From Agelas oroides (lineage: Eukaryota > Porifera > Demospongiae > Agelasida > Agelasidae), in contig OX422183.1 in NCBI GenBank assembly GCA_949130485.1, positions 13,552,543 through 13,616,542 of the forward strand: a stretch of 64,000 nucleotides of DNA, read 5' to 3'. Every line of letters starts with the position of its first letter. Within the stretch, counting starts at the first letter, position 1. The notes under the pieces were generated by a model. The model ran no database searches, was not told the DNA's origin, and saw only the letters and a program-made list of their open reading frames with translations. Below are positions 1 through 13,000 of the stretch, piece after piece. A program made the position numbers and the translations under genes.

Positions 1-46
1 AACTAAGCTTGTGATAGTTCTCTAGGTGTGCATTCAACTTTGCATA

Positions 47-290
47 GTCAGAACTCATTGTTTGCCGTGTATTTCATTTCAGTTGAACTTCCAACAAGCA
101 CTTTACCATGTTTTTACTAGCTCTTACACTCCCCCAAGGTCATGCCAAGTGATGCATGGATGGGGTACATTACCATAAGTATGTGAACATTTTAAGTGTG
201 TATAGGCATCATATACACACGAGGAAATGCATGTAGGAGGTTATTACAACTGAAAATTGAAATGCACAGCAAACAATGAGTTATGACTAG
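47..290. repeat. short inverted repeat, possible MITE
   Basis: About 40 bp at 47-86 returns as its reverse complement at 248-290 with few differences; the shared core reads AACAATGAGTT on one arm. Both arms are followed inwards by a related CAAGGTCATG motif. A similar but weaker sequence occurs near 62.23-62.34 kb, suggesting a dispersed family. Confidence 0.45.
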
Positions 291-731
291 CTTCATACAC
301 TCCAAGGTCATGTGTCAATTTGCCACTGCTGAGCTCCTGGAGGTAGTGAAATTGCCTAGTTTAATCATTCAGTCAAAACCTATAACTACAAAGTTCCATG
401 CTACAAATTTTGCAGATTCAGATATTTAAACATCTAGAGGTCAAGCATCCCATAAACTATTATTATTATTGCACTTGCACATTGTGAAAAGAAGAACCAT
501 TAAACAATTATAAACAACATGCAATCTAGACCAGTGGACATACCAAGCAGAAAAACAAACCGGTCGATTTGTTTAATGGCAAGTAAAATTAATGAATAAA
601 TGTTGTTTACTCTACAAGAGTTGAACTTTAGTTAGGTAAACATGCCATGCCTAGCCTTAACCCTACTGTAATTTTAGAAGTAAGTCCTAACCATTTGGCC
701 ATGACCCACCTCAGACAACTACCATACTAAA

Positions 732-972
732 ATGGGGACCCTGGGTCCCCCTATTACCTGGAGAATATAGGGACTTGGGATCATTTTCCCACAGAAATAT
801 GCCAGGGGTCCCTTTGCAAAAATGGGGACTCCCGTTTTCCCAGGAGTATAGGGACCCCCTGTATGGCAGACCATCTCAGGAATATGGGGATCCCTTAGTG
901 AAAATGCATGGAGATTCCCTATATACTGCTGACTATTTCCCCTGGAGTATGGGGACCCTCTGTATGGCCGAT
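732..972. repeat. degenerate minisatellite with GGGACC and GAGTATAGGG motifs
   Basis: The motif GGAGTATAGGGACC, or close variants (GGAGAATAGGG, GGAATATGGGGA, GGAGTATGGGGACC), recurs several times with about 60-70 bp spacing. GTATGGC also recurs. The open frames here follow from the repetition and are not genes. Confidence 0.6.
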
Positions 973-1269
973 CTTCAATAGCCAGCCTCTCACTGACATA
1001 GCTGAGCATTCGTCTAGTTTAGTAGTGAGAGAGAAGTACTGACAAAAGCACTAGCTACATATATAATATCATTAGCTACATCCTATAACACTGACCTAAG
1101 GCCTTGCAAAGTAGATTTATTGATTCACATCTGCGCCCGCTTCCTTTGAGACCAGCCGCCTCAACTGCCTTACCATTACACGCCCAATTTTAATGGGTGT
1201 AGCCCATGCATATACTAGGGATACACATTGTGCAAATGACCTCGCTCCGCGAACGTCCGCGTTTGCCTT

Positions 1270-1730
1270 CGTATTTCCCAAGTATAGTTTATACGTTCCC
1301 AACCATGTATCCTGGGAACCAGACCAGTCTTACCATGTAAAAATGGCTGCTGTTGTAAGCTTAAGTTGGTAGAACAAAGAGCGTGTTTGTCTTATGGTAC
1401 AGTCGCTATTTGTCTGCCGTGGGTTGCTCACAGGTGGAACTGTCATACCAGTAAGTTTCGTAGCTGTTGTGCCTACCGTTCTGGAGAAATCCGTGTTTTG
1501 CGGATATCTCACTGCTGCATCTGTTTGCCTTGGGCTACCGACACAGTTCGCTCACAGTTCGCTCACAGTTGTTTAGTATCAGCTAGAGCTTTCATGCCTG
1601 CCAGTCTGATAGTGATTCCGTAGACCATTGTTGAGATGTCTAAGTTTTTAGGCCAACTTCCGGTTGACGACGACGACGACGACGACGACGAAAAATCTCA
1701 ATTGAACCCGGGTATAGCCTCGCTTCGCTC
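1270..1730 (+). repeat. dispersed 460-bp repeat, copy 1
   Basis: This matches 6221-6681 in the same orientation at high identity over the whole length. It starts at CGTATTTCCCAAGTATAG and ends at GCTTCGCTC. Near its 3' end is a GAC trinucleotide run (about 1667-1690). Unlike the second copy, it is interrupted exactly after GCTTCGCTC by the element at 1731-2053. Nearby, 1213-1276 and 2066-2130 are also direct copies of each other. Confidence 0.8.
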
Positions 1731-2053
1731 TAGTCTCGTGCCCCGCCCGCGCGCGCCTCCCGGCGAGAAACGGTCTGGTGAACGAAGTCGAATTTCTTGG
1801 GCTTATTACCCAAAACGGGTAATGACCAATGAGATTGCGAGATCGGTAATTATTACGTTGCACTTCCCTTACAACAGTAAAATTTGTTCATCTCCATTCG
1901 AGTATCCGTACCTTTTTTGAGCGGGTTGGCCGCAAAATGTTTTGCTCGTTGCTAGGTTACATTGTCGCAAAAGTGTGCGCTAGCCCAAGAAATTCGACTT
2001 GGTTCACCAGACCGTTTCTCCTTGTTAGAGGGTGGGGTCTGGGGACGAGACTA
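1731..2053. mobile_element. non-autonomous inverted-repeat element with 9-bp target duplication
   Basis: The 323-bp element has terminal inverted repeats of about 75 bp beginning TAGTCTCGT. It is flanked by a perfect 9-bp duplication, GCTTCGCTC, at 1722-1730 and 2054-2062. The related locus at 6221-6681 has one GCTTCGCTC and no insert, which looks like an empty site. There is no transposase frame inside. A 9-bp duplication suggests Mutator-like mobilisation, but the superfamily is an inference. Confidence 0.8.
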
Positions 2054-3284
2054 GCTTCGCTCAGAACTAGGGATACACATTGTGCAAATGGACCTCGCTC
2101 CGCGAACGTCCGCGTTTGCCCTCGTATTTGCGATTTTCGAATTTGGACGCGGTTTTTACGGAAATACGTATACTTCCGTGTTATCAGGCTTGACTTTAAC
2201 CCCTGGGCCACTGCAGATCTTTTGTAACTGGAAAAGGTAGGCGAGCCTGGGAACGAAGCTGACTTACGTACAGCAACCTGTTGCAAATAAGTAGAGGTAT
2301 ATGAAAAAGGTCCTGTGTGGCTAGGATGGCTCATGATTGTAATTTTTTTTTATTACTCTAGCCAATGAAACATTTATTAATAATTATTATTTTTGATGAT
2401 GGTAACTGCATAGTTATACCCAAAAATTTGTAAAATAAACGTTTCAGTGGCTGAAGTAATCAAGAAATTTACAGTCAAGTATAAGTATATGTATATATAT
2501 ATCTAGAATGTTTATAAAAAGTTGCAGCATTCATGCCGGCTTGGATGTTCTGACTGGAGATCAATGGACTCACACAGAGCTGCATTTCCAGTCATGTTTG
2601 CAGAAGATCTAACTCCCTGATAGACATAATATAGAGGCTCTTAGCAGGCACAGCTCAAGTGGCAACATATCCACCCCATCACCATTTTGCTGTATGGCTG
2701 TCTCTCTTCTCACTCAACATTGCAGCAAGTCTCTTACAGAAGATGTGGCAGCTCTTCCCATACCCCAGTTGATAGGGCCGGTGGTGTAAAAAGTGAATGC
2801 CTTACTTCTCTGATTCTCTGGTCATATGGAAATATCTTCTTTTGCTCATGCAAGATATAGGTACACTTACACTATATATACACTACACACACAAGGACAC
2901 ACACACAAGCTACTATGACTCGGACAGAAAGGAAGGGTACCTCTGCGTGCTTTGAACAGTATCAGATGCATGGTACCTGGTAGGGTGAACAACTGTTGCA
3001 TGCTCCCTGCTGGATCTGTTAACACAGCAGCACTGTCCTCCAGTGCCTGTTTATTAATCACTCTTCCTCGTCTCAATCAACAGTTTTCCACTCATGACAA
3101 CAATGTAGTCTTGGCAACTGCAAATTCATTAGAGAACACTACTGCAAGACTTATACTATAAGTTGCAAAATTTCATGATTATTATGCTAGTAAATTCTGC
3201 AGTGTTGTTCATACTCAGAGCACGGTAGAAGGGGCACAGTATTCCATCACTGGCATCAAACTTAAATGATACTACTTTTAGTAG

Positions 3285-3343
3285 ATACAAGTACAAATGT
3301 TTTGCGCATTCAATATACAAGTACAAATGTTTTGCGCATTCAA
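3285..3343. repeat. tandem duplication of about 29 bp
   Basis: Two adjacent identical copies of a unit starting TACAAGTACAAATG and ending GCGCATTCAA. The perfect match suggests recent slippage. Confidence 0.8.
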
Positions 3344-4080
3344 TTCTTACTAGACATCTCACCAGCACTGAAGCGAGAAGTACAGTTTGATGTTACCTTG
3401 CTCTATTTTCAAGTTTGCTGAGATAGGCTGATACACAGTAAGCTATAGCTCTGTCCAGGTGTGTAGCACCAATTCGGAAGAGAATAAGGTAAGCAAGCTA
3501 TACTAAGGGCTGCATTCAGGTACAATGGCCTGTATTCAATGTTGGGAAATATTACTTGTGAGCATTGGTGAGCTGACTGTTGAGCTGCATGTTGGGGTAA
3601 GTGGGATCTATAATATCCACAGCTCAGTTTTATCTTATCAGTTTTACATAATTGCCTACACTTTAGATAATATTTTTAGATTAATTTTCATATCGATCTG
3701 CATGCTACTATGGCAGCGTGACACAGCTTTTCCAAACCATTCATTAGTACTATGTCCATATTCCATGCATCTACCTTTAAGAAATTACCAATGAGTCAAC
3801 CAAGTTAAAGACTCATGCACTTATATATAGGTATGTACCATAACAAAATTTGTGAAGGAAGGCAAAGTAATCTGGCAAGTAGTAACGTTGACAGTTTGCT
3901 GTCATGAAACCCCAGGATGTATCAATGTTAACATCAAGATTGTTGTTTGGGGATCACCTGTTGATAGCGATAAATAGACTATGTTCTAGTTATCCATTGT
4001 TACAGTAACGTTGATCGCTTGAAAATATTATTGCAATGTTAATATTTCCTAGAAATTTTATCGCCAAGTGTAACTATTTT

Positions 4081-4177
4081 AGCCTCTTTCCCAGGTCTCC
4101 CCTGTTTTTGGTTCTTCAGTTTGCATTCAGTTAATACACCAAAGAACAAAAAACAGGAGAGGCCTGGGAACGAGGCA
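4081..4177. mobile_element. short palindromic element of the CCTCGTTCCCAGG family
   Basis: The ends read AGCCTCTTTCCCAGG and, inverted, CCTGGGAACGAGGC. The arms continue as inverted repeats for about 35 bp around a small loop. The flanks AACTATTTT (4072-4080) and AACTTTTTT (4178-4186) match at 8 of 9 positions, an aged 9-bp duplication. Confidence 0.65.
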
Positions 4178-5277
4178 AACTTTTTTGTAGAAAATGTCAT
4201 TGCCACCAGAAAATTTGATTGCTCAGTTTAAAGGAGTGCGTGACTCCCCTTGTCAGTGACCCCCCAGTCACTCACTCCTAGGAACACTGATTCCCCTAGA
4301 TCAGGGGCTCCATGTGAGTGACTTTACCTACTGTAGGAAAATGTGTACATACAGGTAGATGCAAAGAATTGGTATGAATGTTTAACTTTGCTCACACTGA
4401 GTATTCGACTTACTACAAGGGTAAATCATGCACTATCTCAATACTAGGCTATCAAATGGGAAAGAGTTGGGGAATGAATACATAGCCACAGAAGCAGAAG
4501 CTCTCAATGAAGAATCTGTGGCTTCTGTAGCAGAAATTATTTCAAGGTTGATGTGCTGAAACGTGGCCCTTCTGCAGCAAGGGGGTAAAATTTGGAAGAA
4601 ATGACTAAATCATTGAATATGTGGAAGTACTTACTAGAATGTTTACAATTCCATGAGCGATAAAAGTTCCTGGCCGCAATGATATTTGATAACATTTCTC
4701 AAGAAAACTTTATCACAGCGATATTATTTCTGAGCAATCAGATTTATCGTAAATATACCAAGTTACCCAAACCAAAATTCTATTTTCACAATTGGGAAGA
4801 CTATTGGCATGAACCACTTCTGTTTGTTATACTGTACAGACAACAGGAGGGTTGAAAGAGTCTCTAATGATATTTCACTGGTAACACCATTGTACCAGTG
4901 AACGCAGCTCTCAGTAGCTTGTTTAATACCTTACTCTTCTGCTCTTTTTCATAGCTATTCTCTTCTCAATATAGTTGTTGCACACCAGACCTTGACAGAG
5001 CTACATCAGCCTTGCTCATCAAACCCAATAGCTGTTGCTCTCTAATAGCAATGTATGTCATACTGCAGTGATTTTAGATGCAGCTCATGGTAACGTTCAG
5101 CAGCCAGCTCACAACCTCGTCACTGTATAAACTTGCCGTTCACAGAGCCATTTTTTGCCCTACATTACGTCATCAGAATACTGATGCCACAACCCATGAC
5201 ATCACCGCCACTTGTAACCACGCCTATTTAGGCACATGGTCTATACCTTTCAAGACCAGTAGTACTAGTGAGAGTTC

Positions 5278-5768
5278 AGGGGCGTAGACAACTTTTGAGA
5301 AGTGGGGGGGGGGGCTTAGCCTCTAGAATGGAGTTTGTTGCACGTAAGGCCAGACCTAATTAATGTTTTGTTGCTCGAGCCCGGTGGGTCAAAATTTTTC
5401 CATTTTCGAAAAAAAATAAATTTGATCACGTAATTGAATTAAGACTTAATGCACACGCGCACGTGGCTTCATCACAGATGGCTCATTTGTGGCTCAGTGT
5501 GGGAAGTCGTTTCAGGCTGCACTGTGCTTTTCGGGTCCAGAATCATTAACTGTTCCCAGGAGGAAACTTTTGGCAACTTTTTGTCATGGTTAGAGGACAA
5601 GTTCTCAGAGGGTGACTTTTTTCTTCTTTTTTTTATTACCGGCCACCCGGGTCAACTTTGTGATTAAGCTAGCTCGAGCAACAAAACATCAAGTAGGTCT
5701 GGCCTGATGAGAGCTTAAAATCTTGGGGGGCTTCAGCCCCCACAGCCCCCTCCTTGCCTACACCCTTG
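5278..5768. mobile_element. MITE-like element with GGGGCGTAG ends
   Basis: The left end reads AGGGGCGTAGACAA and the right end, inverted, AGGGTGTAGGCAA. Inner inverted arms at 5344-5381 and 5671-5710 share TTTTGTTGCTCGAGC. Runs of G and C follow each end. A related element with GGCGGAGA ends lies at 41819-41954. No protein is encoded. Confidence 0.55.
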
Positions 5769-6220
5769 AAGTTGGATGCCAGTGATACAGTACTTGTACC
5801 TCTCCTACAGTGCTTTGAGTACAGCAACACTGCAGAATTTACCAGCATAATTATTATGAGAATTTGCAACTTACACTTACAGTACAGATCACCAACGTGA
5901 GAATTCTAGTACAGATGTCAAGACTACAGAGCTGGGAATGACTGGAAAACACGTTGATCACTGAGATAAGATTCAAGGAGGGGTGATCAGGCACTTGAGG
6001 ACAGCACTGCTATGTTGGAGATCCAGTAGTTAGTAACTTTTCATACCCAGTTGTTCATCTCTCCGCGAGGCGCGGTCTGCTACGATTCAAAGCGTGTGTA
6101 GGTACCATGCATAGTAGAGCTATGCAGTGGGCAAGCGTACAGTACGGGTTAAAGTCAACGTTGATAACACGGAAATATACGTATTTCCGTAAAAACCGCG
6201 TCCAAATTCGAAAATCGCCT

Positions 6221-6681
6221 CGTATTTCCCAAGTATAGTTTCTACGTTCCCAATCCACGTATCCTGGGAACCAGACCAGTCTTACCGTGTAAAAATGGCT
6301 GCTGTTGTAAGCTTGAGTTGGTAGAACAAAGAGCGTGTTTGTCTTATGGTACAGTCGCTATTTGTCTGCCGTGGGTTGCTCACAGGTGGAACTGTCATAC
6401 CAGTAAGTTTGGTAGCTGTTGTGCCTACCCTTCTGGAGAAATCCGTGTTTTGTGGATATCTCACTCCTGCATCTGTTTCCCTTGGGCTACCGACACAGTT
6501 CGCTCACAGTTGTTTAGTAACAGCTAGAGCTTTCATGCCTGCCAGTCTGATAGTGATCCCGTAGACCATTGTTGAGATATCGAAGTTTTTAGGCCAACTT
6601 CCGGTTTACCATTGACGACGACGACGACGACAACGACGACGAAAAATCTCAATTGAACGCGTGTATAGCCTCGCTTCGCTC
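6221..6681 (+). repeat. dispersed 460-bp repeat, copy 2 (empty site)
   Basis: Near-identical to 1270-1730. It ends with one GCTTCGCTC (6673-6681), where copy 1 carries the 323-bp insert. Just upstream, 6133-6215 is the reverse complement of about 2120-2200, so the ancestral repeat unit is larger and partly rearranged. Confidence 0.8.
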
Positions 6682-6737
6682 GGAATTAATTTGCGAAGTG
6701 CGAACGGAAGTTTACGGAAGCGATAAGAAAGTCGTCT

Positions 6738-6763
6738 TGGAATGGAATGGAATGGAATGGAAT
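6738..6763. repeat. GGAAT pentanucleotide microsatellite
   Basis: About five perfect GGAAT units, 230 bp upstream of the gene 1 start codon. Confidence 0.85.
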
Positions 6764-6995
6764 ACAACTTTAATTTGAGACAGGGATTCTCTTTACGCAC
6801 AGGTATTTATAATGCGAAAAAATCGAACATTTTACCACTAGAAAATTTCTCGGTATACGGTACAGTAGACAAGTCCGTCAATCCGCCAAAGCAAATTCGT
6901 ACAATACATAACTTTGTACTTCTAAATTGTGAAGCTACTTTCGACTACTTATTGTAGCAGCGACCGAGAGTGCATTTTCTGCAGTGGGGACTGCT

Positions 6996-7081
6996 ATGGC
7001 AGGTGCTTGCAAATACTTTGTGATGGTAGCAGTGACTGCGGGTGCCATTGTCTTGTCATTGCCACAAGCAGATGCCAATCA
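6996..7081 (+). CDS. gene 1 exon 1: signal peptide
   Basis: Starts ATGGCAGG and encodes MAGACKYF followed by a hydrophobic stretch ([14 protein letters not shown]) and a plausible signal cleavage region, PQADANQ. Donor GTTAGT; the exon ends in phase 2. The start was chosen because the 86-nt exon aligns along its length with gene 2 exon 1 (48849-48934), also 86 nt, which shares the CKY and VAV pattern. An in-frame GTG at 6984 was not used. Confidence 0.7.
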
Positions 7082-10000
7082 GTTAGTTGTGCATGCAAGC
7101 AACATAGCTGCACTCTTATTATATTACATAAGTATGATGATTAACGGTAACTTCTGCATGCTTGAAGGTACAGTTTGATTTTCTGGCTGATTGCGTTTTG
7201 CCGCGCTTGTCCAGTATTGATGCAATTATATTGATATGTTCATAGTTACCAAGATGTATTTGCACGTATCACAACTTCGGTTTGTCTTAAATAAGTATTC
7301 TTTGCGTTTTTATAGTTTTATTTTGCTCACGCAATTTCCTTGTTAATAGATGCTATGCTTATAGATCTGTGCATTCCAATTTTGATAGCCAGACCGTCAT
7401 CATCAGGTCTGGCGATGCGAGATTACATTGTGGTTGCCACAGAATAGAGTATTTATACCGTTTTCTTTCATAGTTTAGTTGCTTGCTATCGCGTACGCGT
7501 GCACATTACAGCTATATATACCTTACCAAGCAGTAGCAGGAGCGCGTGTACAAAGCAAGTCCAAGCAACGATGTGTAGGCAGTCCCTCATATTATCGGTG
7601 GCGTTGTTTTACGCTCCTCGACAGTAATGACAAAAGGAAGAATGTGTGACTTAATTCTCCTGCTGTATGTGTGCTAGTTACCTTTCAATTCTATTTCTGT
7701 ATTTGGAACATCAAAAAAAAAGGAAAAAAGCGAAAATACCGTAATCTCTGGTTATTAGGCGCACCTTGCTATTAGGCGCATGCTTCCTTCCTGGTACACG
7801 GCATCATTTATTAAGCGCATGTGCATTAAATAGAGTACACGATGGCGGCGAGAGATCGAGTGAAAACCATGGCATCAAGAACACCCAGCACACTCGATGG
7901 TCATCCTGAAGTCAAAGAAAGAAGAGCTACACAGGTTTTTCCCGCTTCTGGCTAGCACAAAGTCACAAGCCACATCCTTCGCGGCTGACTGAGCCGGCCT
8001 AGTAAAATTTCTCCCGTACGACGCGTAGAGCTCCCGCATATCTCCTTGAATACACAATGGTAGCGAATCACGGTCTCTTCAAGTAGGATGGAGCCTTCTG
8101 ATTTTACGTCGATACTTGCCAGGTGAACGCGTCTAACGATCTACTGCGCACTCATGCCCGCATGTATGGCGTGGCTTTCATTGACGGTCCCTTATTTAGC
8201 GCATATCCTCTATTAGGCGCATATTTGCTTACCACCTACACTTATAAGCGCATGCGCTTATTAATCAGAGTCTACGGTATCATTAATTAAGTAACTCTAA
8301 TAAAATTGACCATGCTTAGCTTCTCGACTGCATTGTGTACGCACATACATCACTAAACACTTTTGGCCCTATAATTATTGTGCGGTCCGATCTGCGTTCT
8401 AAGCAATTGTGATGTACCAGTGCTGTATGTAAAGCTTTTTAGCGTGAAGTGTTAACTAAACTGTTATATAAACTGCTAAACAAACTGCTAATAGACACAT
8501 TAAGTAGTTGGGCAAATCTAAGCAATGGAGTAGTGAGGTCACAGACGATGCCCTAGCACAGCACGGGTGTTACTGATAATTAACTTCTTCATTTTAGAGC
8601 TTGTCAGGTGGAAACTGTGGCTATTTCCAGGTGATTGACATTGCCTTTACCACTTCTGAATTTGGAGCCTTGCCACGCAAAAGGGTGCGTCGGATCTACA
8701 TTTGCTCAAAGTTCACGAGTTTGGTGTTGTCATCACAGGTTGTGTCCACCCATCTCCTCATCCGCAGATGTTCCATTTTCAATCACGACCAAGGACCTGA
8801 AATTAATGGTTTCCAATGGTTATCAGTGGTTACAGGTGCATGGTTTCCAATGGTTATTGTTTTTACAATACAGACAATGTCCACCCAGAACATGCAGACT
8901 TGAAATTTTTTCTGTTGTGAACAAACATTTGCAAGATTTTAGAGCCAATACCAAAAACCCACAACCATTTCCTTTTACACAGGGTGGTGAAGCGCAGGAA
9001 CAAGTACATCACATTTTGCTATTTGGTTATGCAAGTCCGTCATTTTCTGTATTTTTAATTTTTTGGGGTATTCAAGTTTTGGATTGTATATTATACTTTA
9101 TTCAAAACCCATTGGAAACCATGCACTGATAACCATTGATAACATAGCCTAGTTCCCAGGCTCCCTCCGACGAAAAATAAAAACGGATGTGGGGAGCCTG
9201 GTATCGATTCGCATGTGATATCGCGGCACGACGCCTGTGCACTAACCATTAATAACCGGAAACGTCACTCACGTGAAGACCGCCACAAAGTACTCTCAGG
9301 TCAGGAGTTTGTTACTACAACTCTTCTTTTGGTGTGTAGCTAACTTGGAGCTTTAAAATGTGGCTGTGATTTTATTTTGTACGCCAGAGTGTAGCGCTAG
9401 CCAACTAAAGTCAGCTTTCTTCATAGCCTCGTAGCATTTTTTTACAAAGCGGAACATGGTAATAGTAAATAGGCAAAGTCTTACCTACGTACTGGGTACT
9501 TCTCCGCCGTCGCTGCTGTTTGAGTCGTGCCGAGGCCTCACCAACGAAGTGGCAGCTCACTTTTTCAGTAGTAATGTCGTACTAGCTGTTCGAGTCAGCC
9601 TATCACGTGGCTACACAATTGCGTCACGACTTTTGCAATTATTGGTGTAACGTCGACGTGCCTCGATATCACGTGCGAATCGATACCCCCTCCGTTTTTA
9701 TTACCCCGCGCGCGATGCGCGAAGGGGTTAAGCAATCGGTTTTGTCCGTCAGTCAGTCAGTCAGTCCGTCAGTCTGTCCGGTAAAAAATTTTGAAATCAG
9801 CACATTTACTGTGTTAAAGGATTGCTGTACGAGGCAGTGACATGGCAATCTAAAAAAAAAAAAAATGTGTGTGTACCTGATAGAGACCAAAGCAGTTCAC
9901 TCCTCTGCATTTCCAGCTCTTTTCTATTTAACGTTGATATTGTCCACCATTTTGATACGGTCAACCACTTGGATACGGTGGAGACCGGGCATATGCTGAC

Positions 10001-13000
10001 TCCAAGCACGTGTTCGCATTCACCAGCCTCCTCGTTCCCAGGATTGCGAAAAGCTGGGCGGGGGCCTGGGAACGAGGCAACGCATTCGTCTGGGCGCACA
10101 GGTGAGTGAAATATGGCGTGTTATTAGTGTCAAACAACCGAACGCTCCGACGCGGGCTTGATGAGGTCGGTCATGCAGTTACTCTATATGAAGTTCATTT
10201 GCTGACAGCATCAGGGGGTGTGGCAGGCGGGCACAAGTTCGATTGGAAAGTATAAAAACCCTCATCCCTACAACCAGCATTAATATAGTGTAGATACCCT
10301 ATGTAATATGATGTACACTGCATACTACAAACGTTTAATCTGCAATAGTTATGGGCACGCATGGGTAACAGCTGAAATTGCGTGGGGTTTATCTTCTCTG
10401 AAGACCTCTAGTTTTTCGTCGGGGTGAGGGGAGAGACTGGGAACGACGCTACTGATAACCACTGGAAACCATTGATAACTTGAAAACACTGACGAGTGGA
10501 AACTACTGATAACCTCCACTCCACCAGTACTGTCAGTGTTGTACCACTGTGGAATATGTGTGCCCATGGATGTTGTTTGTGCCCCGAGTCTTTACTCTTT
10601 TAAAAAGAGGTTAAAGTTTATTGACTTACTTTGAGTGATTTCCTGTTTTTCTCTGATTGGTGCTTGCACATTATTTGTTATCTTTCTTGCTCTATATCTT
10701 TGTGCTCTTTTTCTTTTTTTGTTCTGGGCAGCCTTAATATTAGCTTCTTGGCTAGGTGGCTATGTCCCTTGTACTCCCTCTCCTCTGTAGTGTTTGCAGA
10801 ACTTGTATAAAGAAAACCACTGGAAATACAGATAACCATTGGAATCTGCTGATAATCCCTGCATGGAAATCACCGATAACCACAGATAACCACTGCAGCA
10901 GAAATTTAGCTCATTATGTATCCATAAGACTGCTATTTGCTGCATGTTGTTTCTCATCCACCACCTGGACTTACATTGTCATTAGAGGTTGCTCTTGGAT
11001 GAATTATTTGCCAGTGACGGTGAAAACTGTCACATACACCACTTTATTATAACAGATGCCTTACATGAGTATACCCTATTGCATAAGAAAGAAGTTTAGA
11101 AATCAACATGACTGGGATGTTTTGAGAACACGCAAAAAAGTTAAGACCTTAATGGAAGGCGAAAACCTTAAAAGCGAAAAATGCCATGATATACTCCACA
11201 TCAACCTAGAGACATGGAGAGAGTTTAACAGAGCACTTGTCAGTATTTGGAATGGAATAATCAGAAAAAATGATGCAGAGCTGAGTGGTTATAAAAGACA
11301 TAATAGAAAAATTACAAAATTACAATGGATCAGGAGTCAAGTTTTAGGATAGATGAGGACTATAAAATCAGCCGTGTCATAGTCAATGTACATTTTTGCA
11401 ACAGCAAACTGAGTACACAAACAGTACAGCATTCCCTCTATGGCGAACATGAAGAAACTCTTAGGAGAGAATAATCTTGTCCTACTGAGCATTTGGGGAA
11501 TCAAGAAAGTGAATGTTGCATGTATTTATAATTTTCTTAGTCACCATAATTTTGAAACTCAGGCTACATTGAAAAATGGTAGCTATGGAAAAGTATGTGG
11601 TATAGAACCCATGAAGATTACTGCAGTCCACCAATTTTTTATTGCCATGGTCAGGTCTTGCACCAGGACTGGCTACAGATCTTCTTCCTACATTGGATAT
11701 CGCTCAAAGTAAGAGAATGTGATTGCTGTGTTTATGTACCATATAGCTAAGCAATAGCTTACACAGCAAAAAAATGTTTTTACTCAATAACATACAGTTA
11801 CATATAGCTTGATATATGCTACACTAGACTAGGAATTGAAGCTAGTCTACTCTAAACACACTAATATTGTGAGGCTGAAACAAGTCAATGTATATGAAAA
11901 GCCTTCAGGATTACACCTAGCAAGAAATACAACATGTTTTCTGAGTTTCTAGGAACTGGATATATTTTGTAGGTAAAGGTAGCACCTCCACAGAGCACAT
12001 TGAGGGTATTAACAATGAGGCTTTGGCAAGAAGGCATTCTTGAAATTACTTCACTTGATGTATTTCTTCATGCAGTGTTACGTATTCACTAAGGGAAGTT
12101 GTAAAAACTTATCACAGAATAACACTAGTAAACAGAAGTTCTTGCATGCAGCTGTTGACCTCACCACAGTGGCAAGCTGTTTATTACTGCACGCACAAGA
12201 AAGTGTCCCTACAGAGGGATCAACTATTAACACAGTGAGTAGCACAGCCTCAGGGTCTTCACAATACTCTTGCATAATCCATTCACTAAAGCAATATTCT
12301 GACTGAACCACAACTTATGAGCTACTAGATCAATGTTTTTTTTTTTGTTGTTGTTTTTCCAGCTACAGTGGGGATTCATACACTGCCTATCATCAGCAGT
12401 CATTCACTACCTGCTGCTCAGGATATGGACCATCACTTCCTTGTCATGGTATGGAGAATATTTATCAAGCAATGCTCACATGAACATAGGTAGACTATCA
12501 CTCACTGTCTGTGCATATAGCTAACAATACAATATTGAATACTGTTGTTTTACCACACACCAGAGAAACATCTGTTAGCTAAATCATCAAAAGCCACTCT
12601 TCTAAAAGGTATTAGTTTGGTAGCAATCTTCCTGGATCACTGTCTGTCAGCACAATTACGAAGTAGTAAATAAAACATTTCGTGAGGAGTATTTGTAATG
12701 GTTAGTACTCAGTCCTAATTCTCCAGCTAAAATCACTGTCACCCAGAACAATCATCAGCCTCCTTGTGTGTAAATACAAATGCACAGAGAGTTGTTTACC
12801 CATTTCATTTGTACATAACCAGCAATGCCTATGCATGACTTCATCTACCGGATATATGAACAATGAATGTATACATGTACCTTAAGTTCACCTATGCAAC
12901 TTCATGTAGCATATAATGTAGCTCACTACAGTCATTTTGGAAACTCTTAAACAAAAAGTGAACCACCCATGAAATTAGGCACATAGCTAAAATTATGCCG

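Larger units (their letters stand above)
1..6995. other. repeat-rich 5' flank without a convincing gene
   Basis: I found no exon here with acceptable splice sites and a recognisable product. Open frames are short and lie in repeats or low-complexity DNA. The stretch holds an inverted repeat near the start, a minisatellite at about 0.73-0.97 kb, two copies of a 460-bp repeat (1.27 and 6.22 kb), several short inverted-repeat elements and a GGAAT run just upstream of gene 1. The promoter of gene 1 should lie at its right end, but I see no clear TATA box. Confidence 0.6.

Noticed and set aside
1636..1920. Open frame with a run of aspartates
   Set aside because: It is the GAC repeat plus a transposon end, duplicated at 6.6 kb without the same frame.
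6984..6995. In-frame GTG upstream as start of gene 1
   Set aside because: Non-ATG start is unlikely in an animal gene, and the paralog in gene 2 starts at the ATG position.
8599..8632. Possible small exon ([11 protein letters not shown]) after gene 1 exon 1
   Set aside because: Accepts phase 2 but leaves phase 2, so does not solve the gap to the EGF exon; no counterpart in gene 2.
11056..11352. 98-codon open frame rich in Lys and Arg
   Set aside because: No splice sites, family resemblance or paralog; expected by chance or from an old transposon in an AT-rich intron.
12040..12306. 88-codon open frame, considered as the missing second exon of gene 1
   Set aside because: No acceptor and donor with the required phase 2 to 1 change; the antisense frame is equally open.
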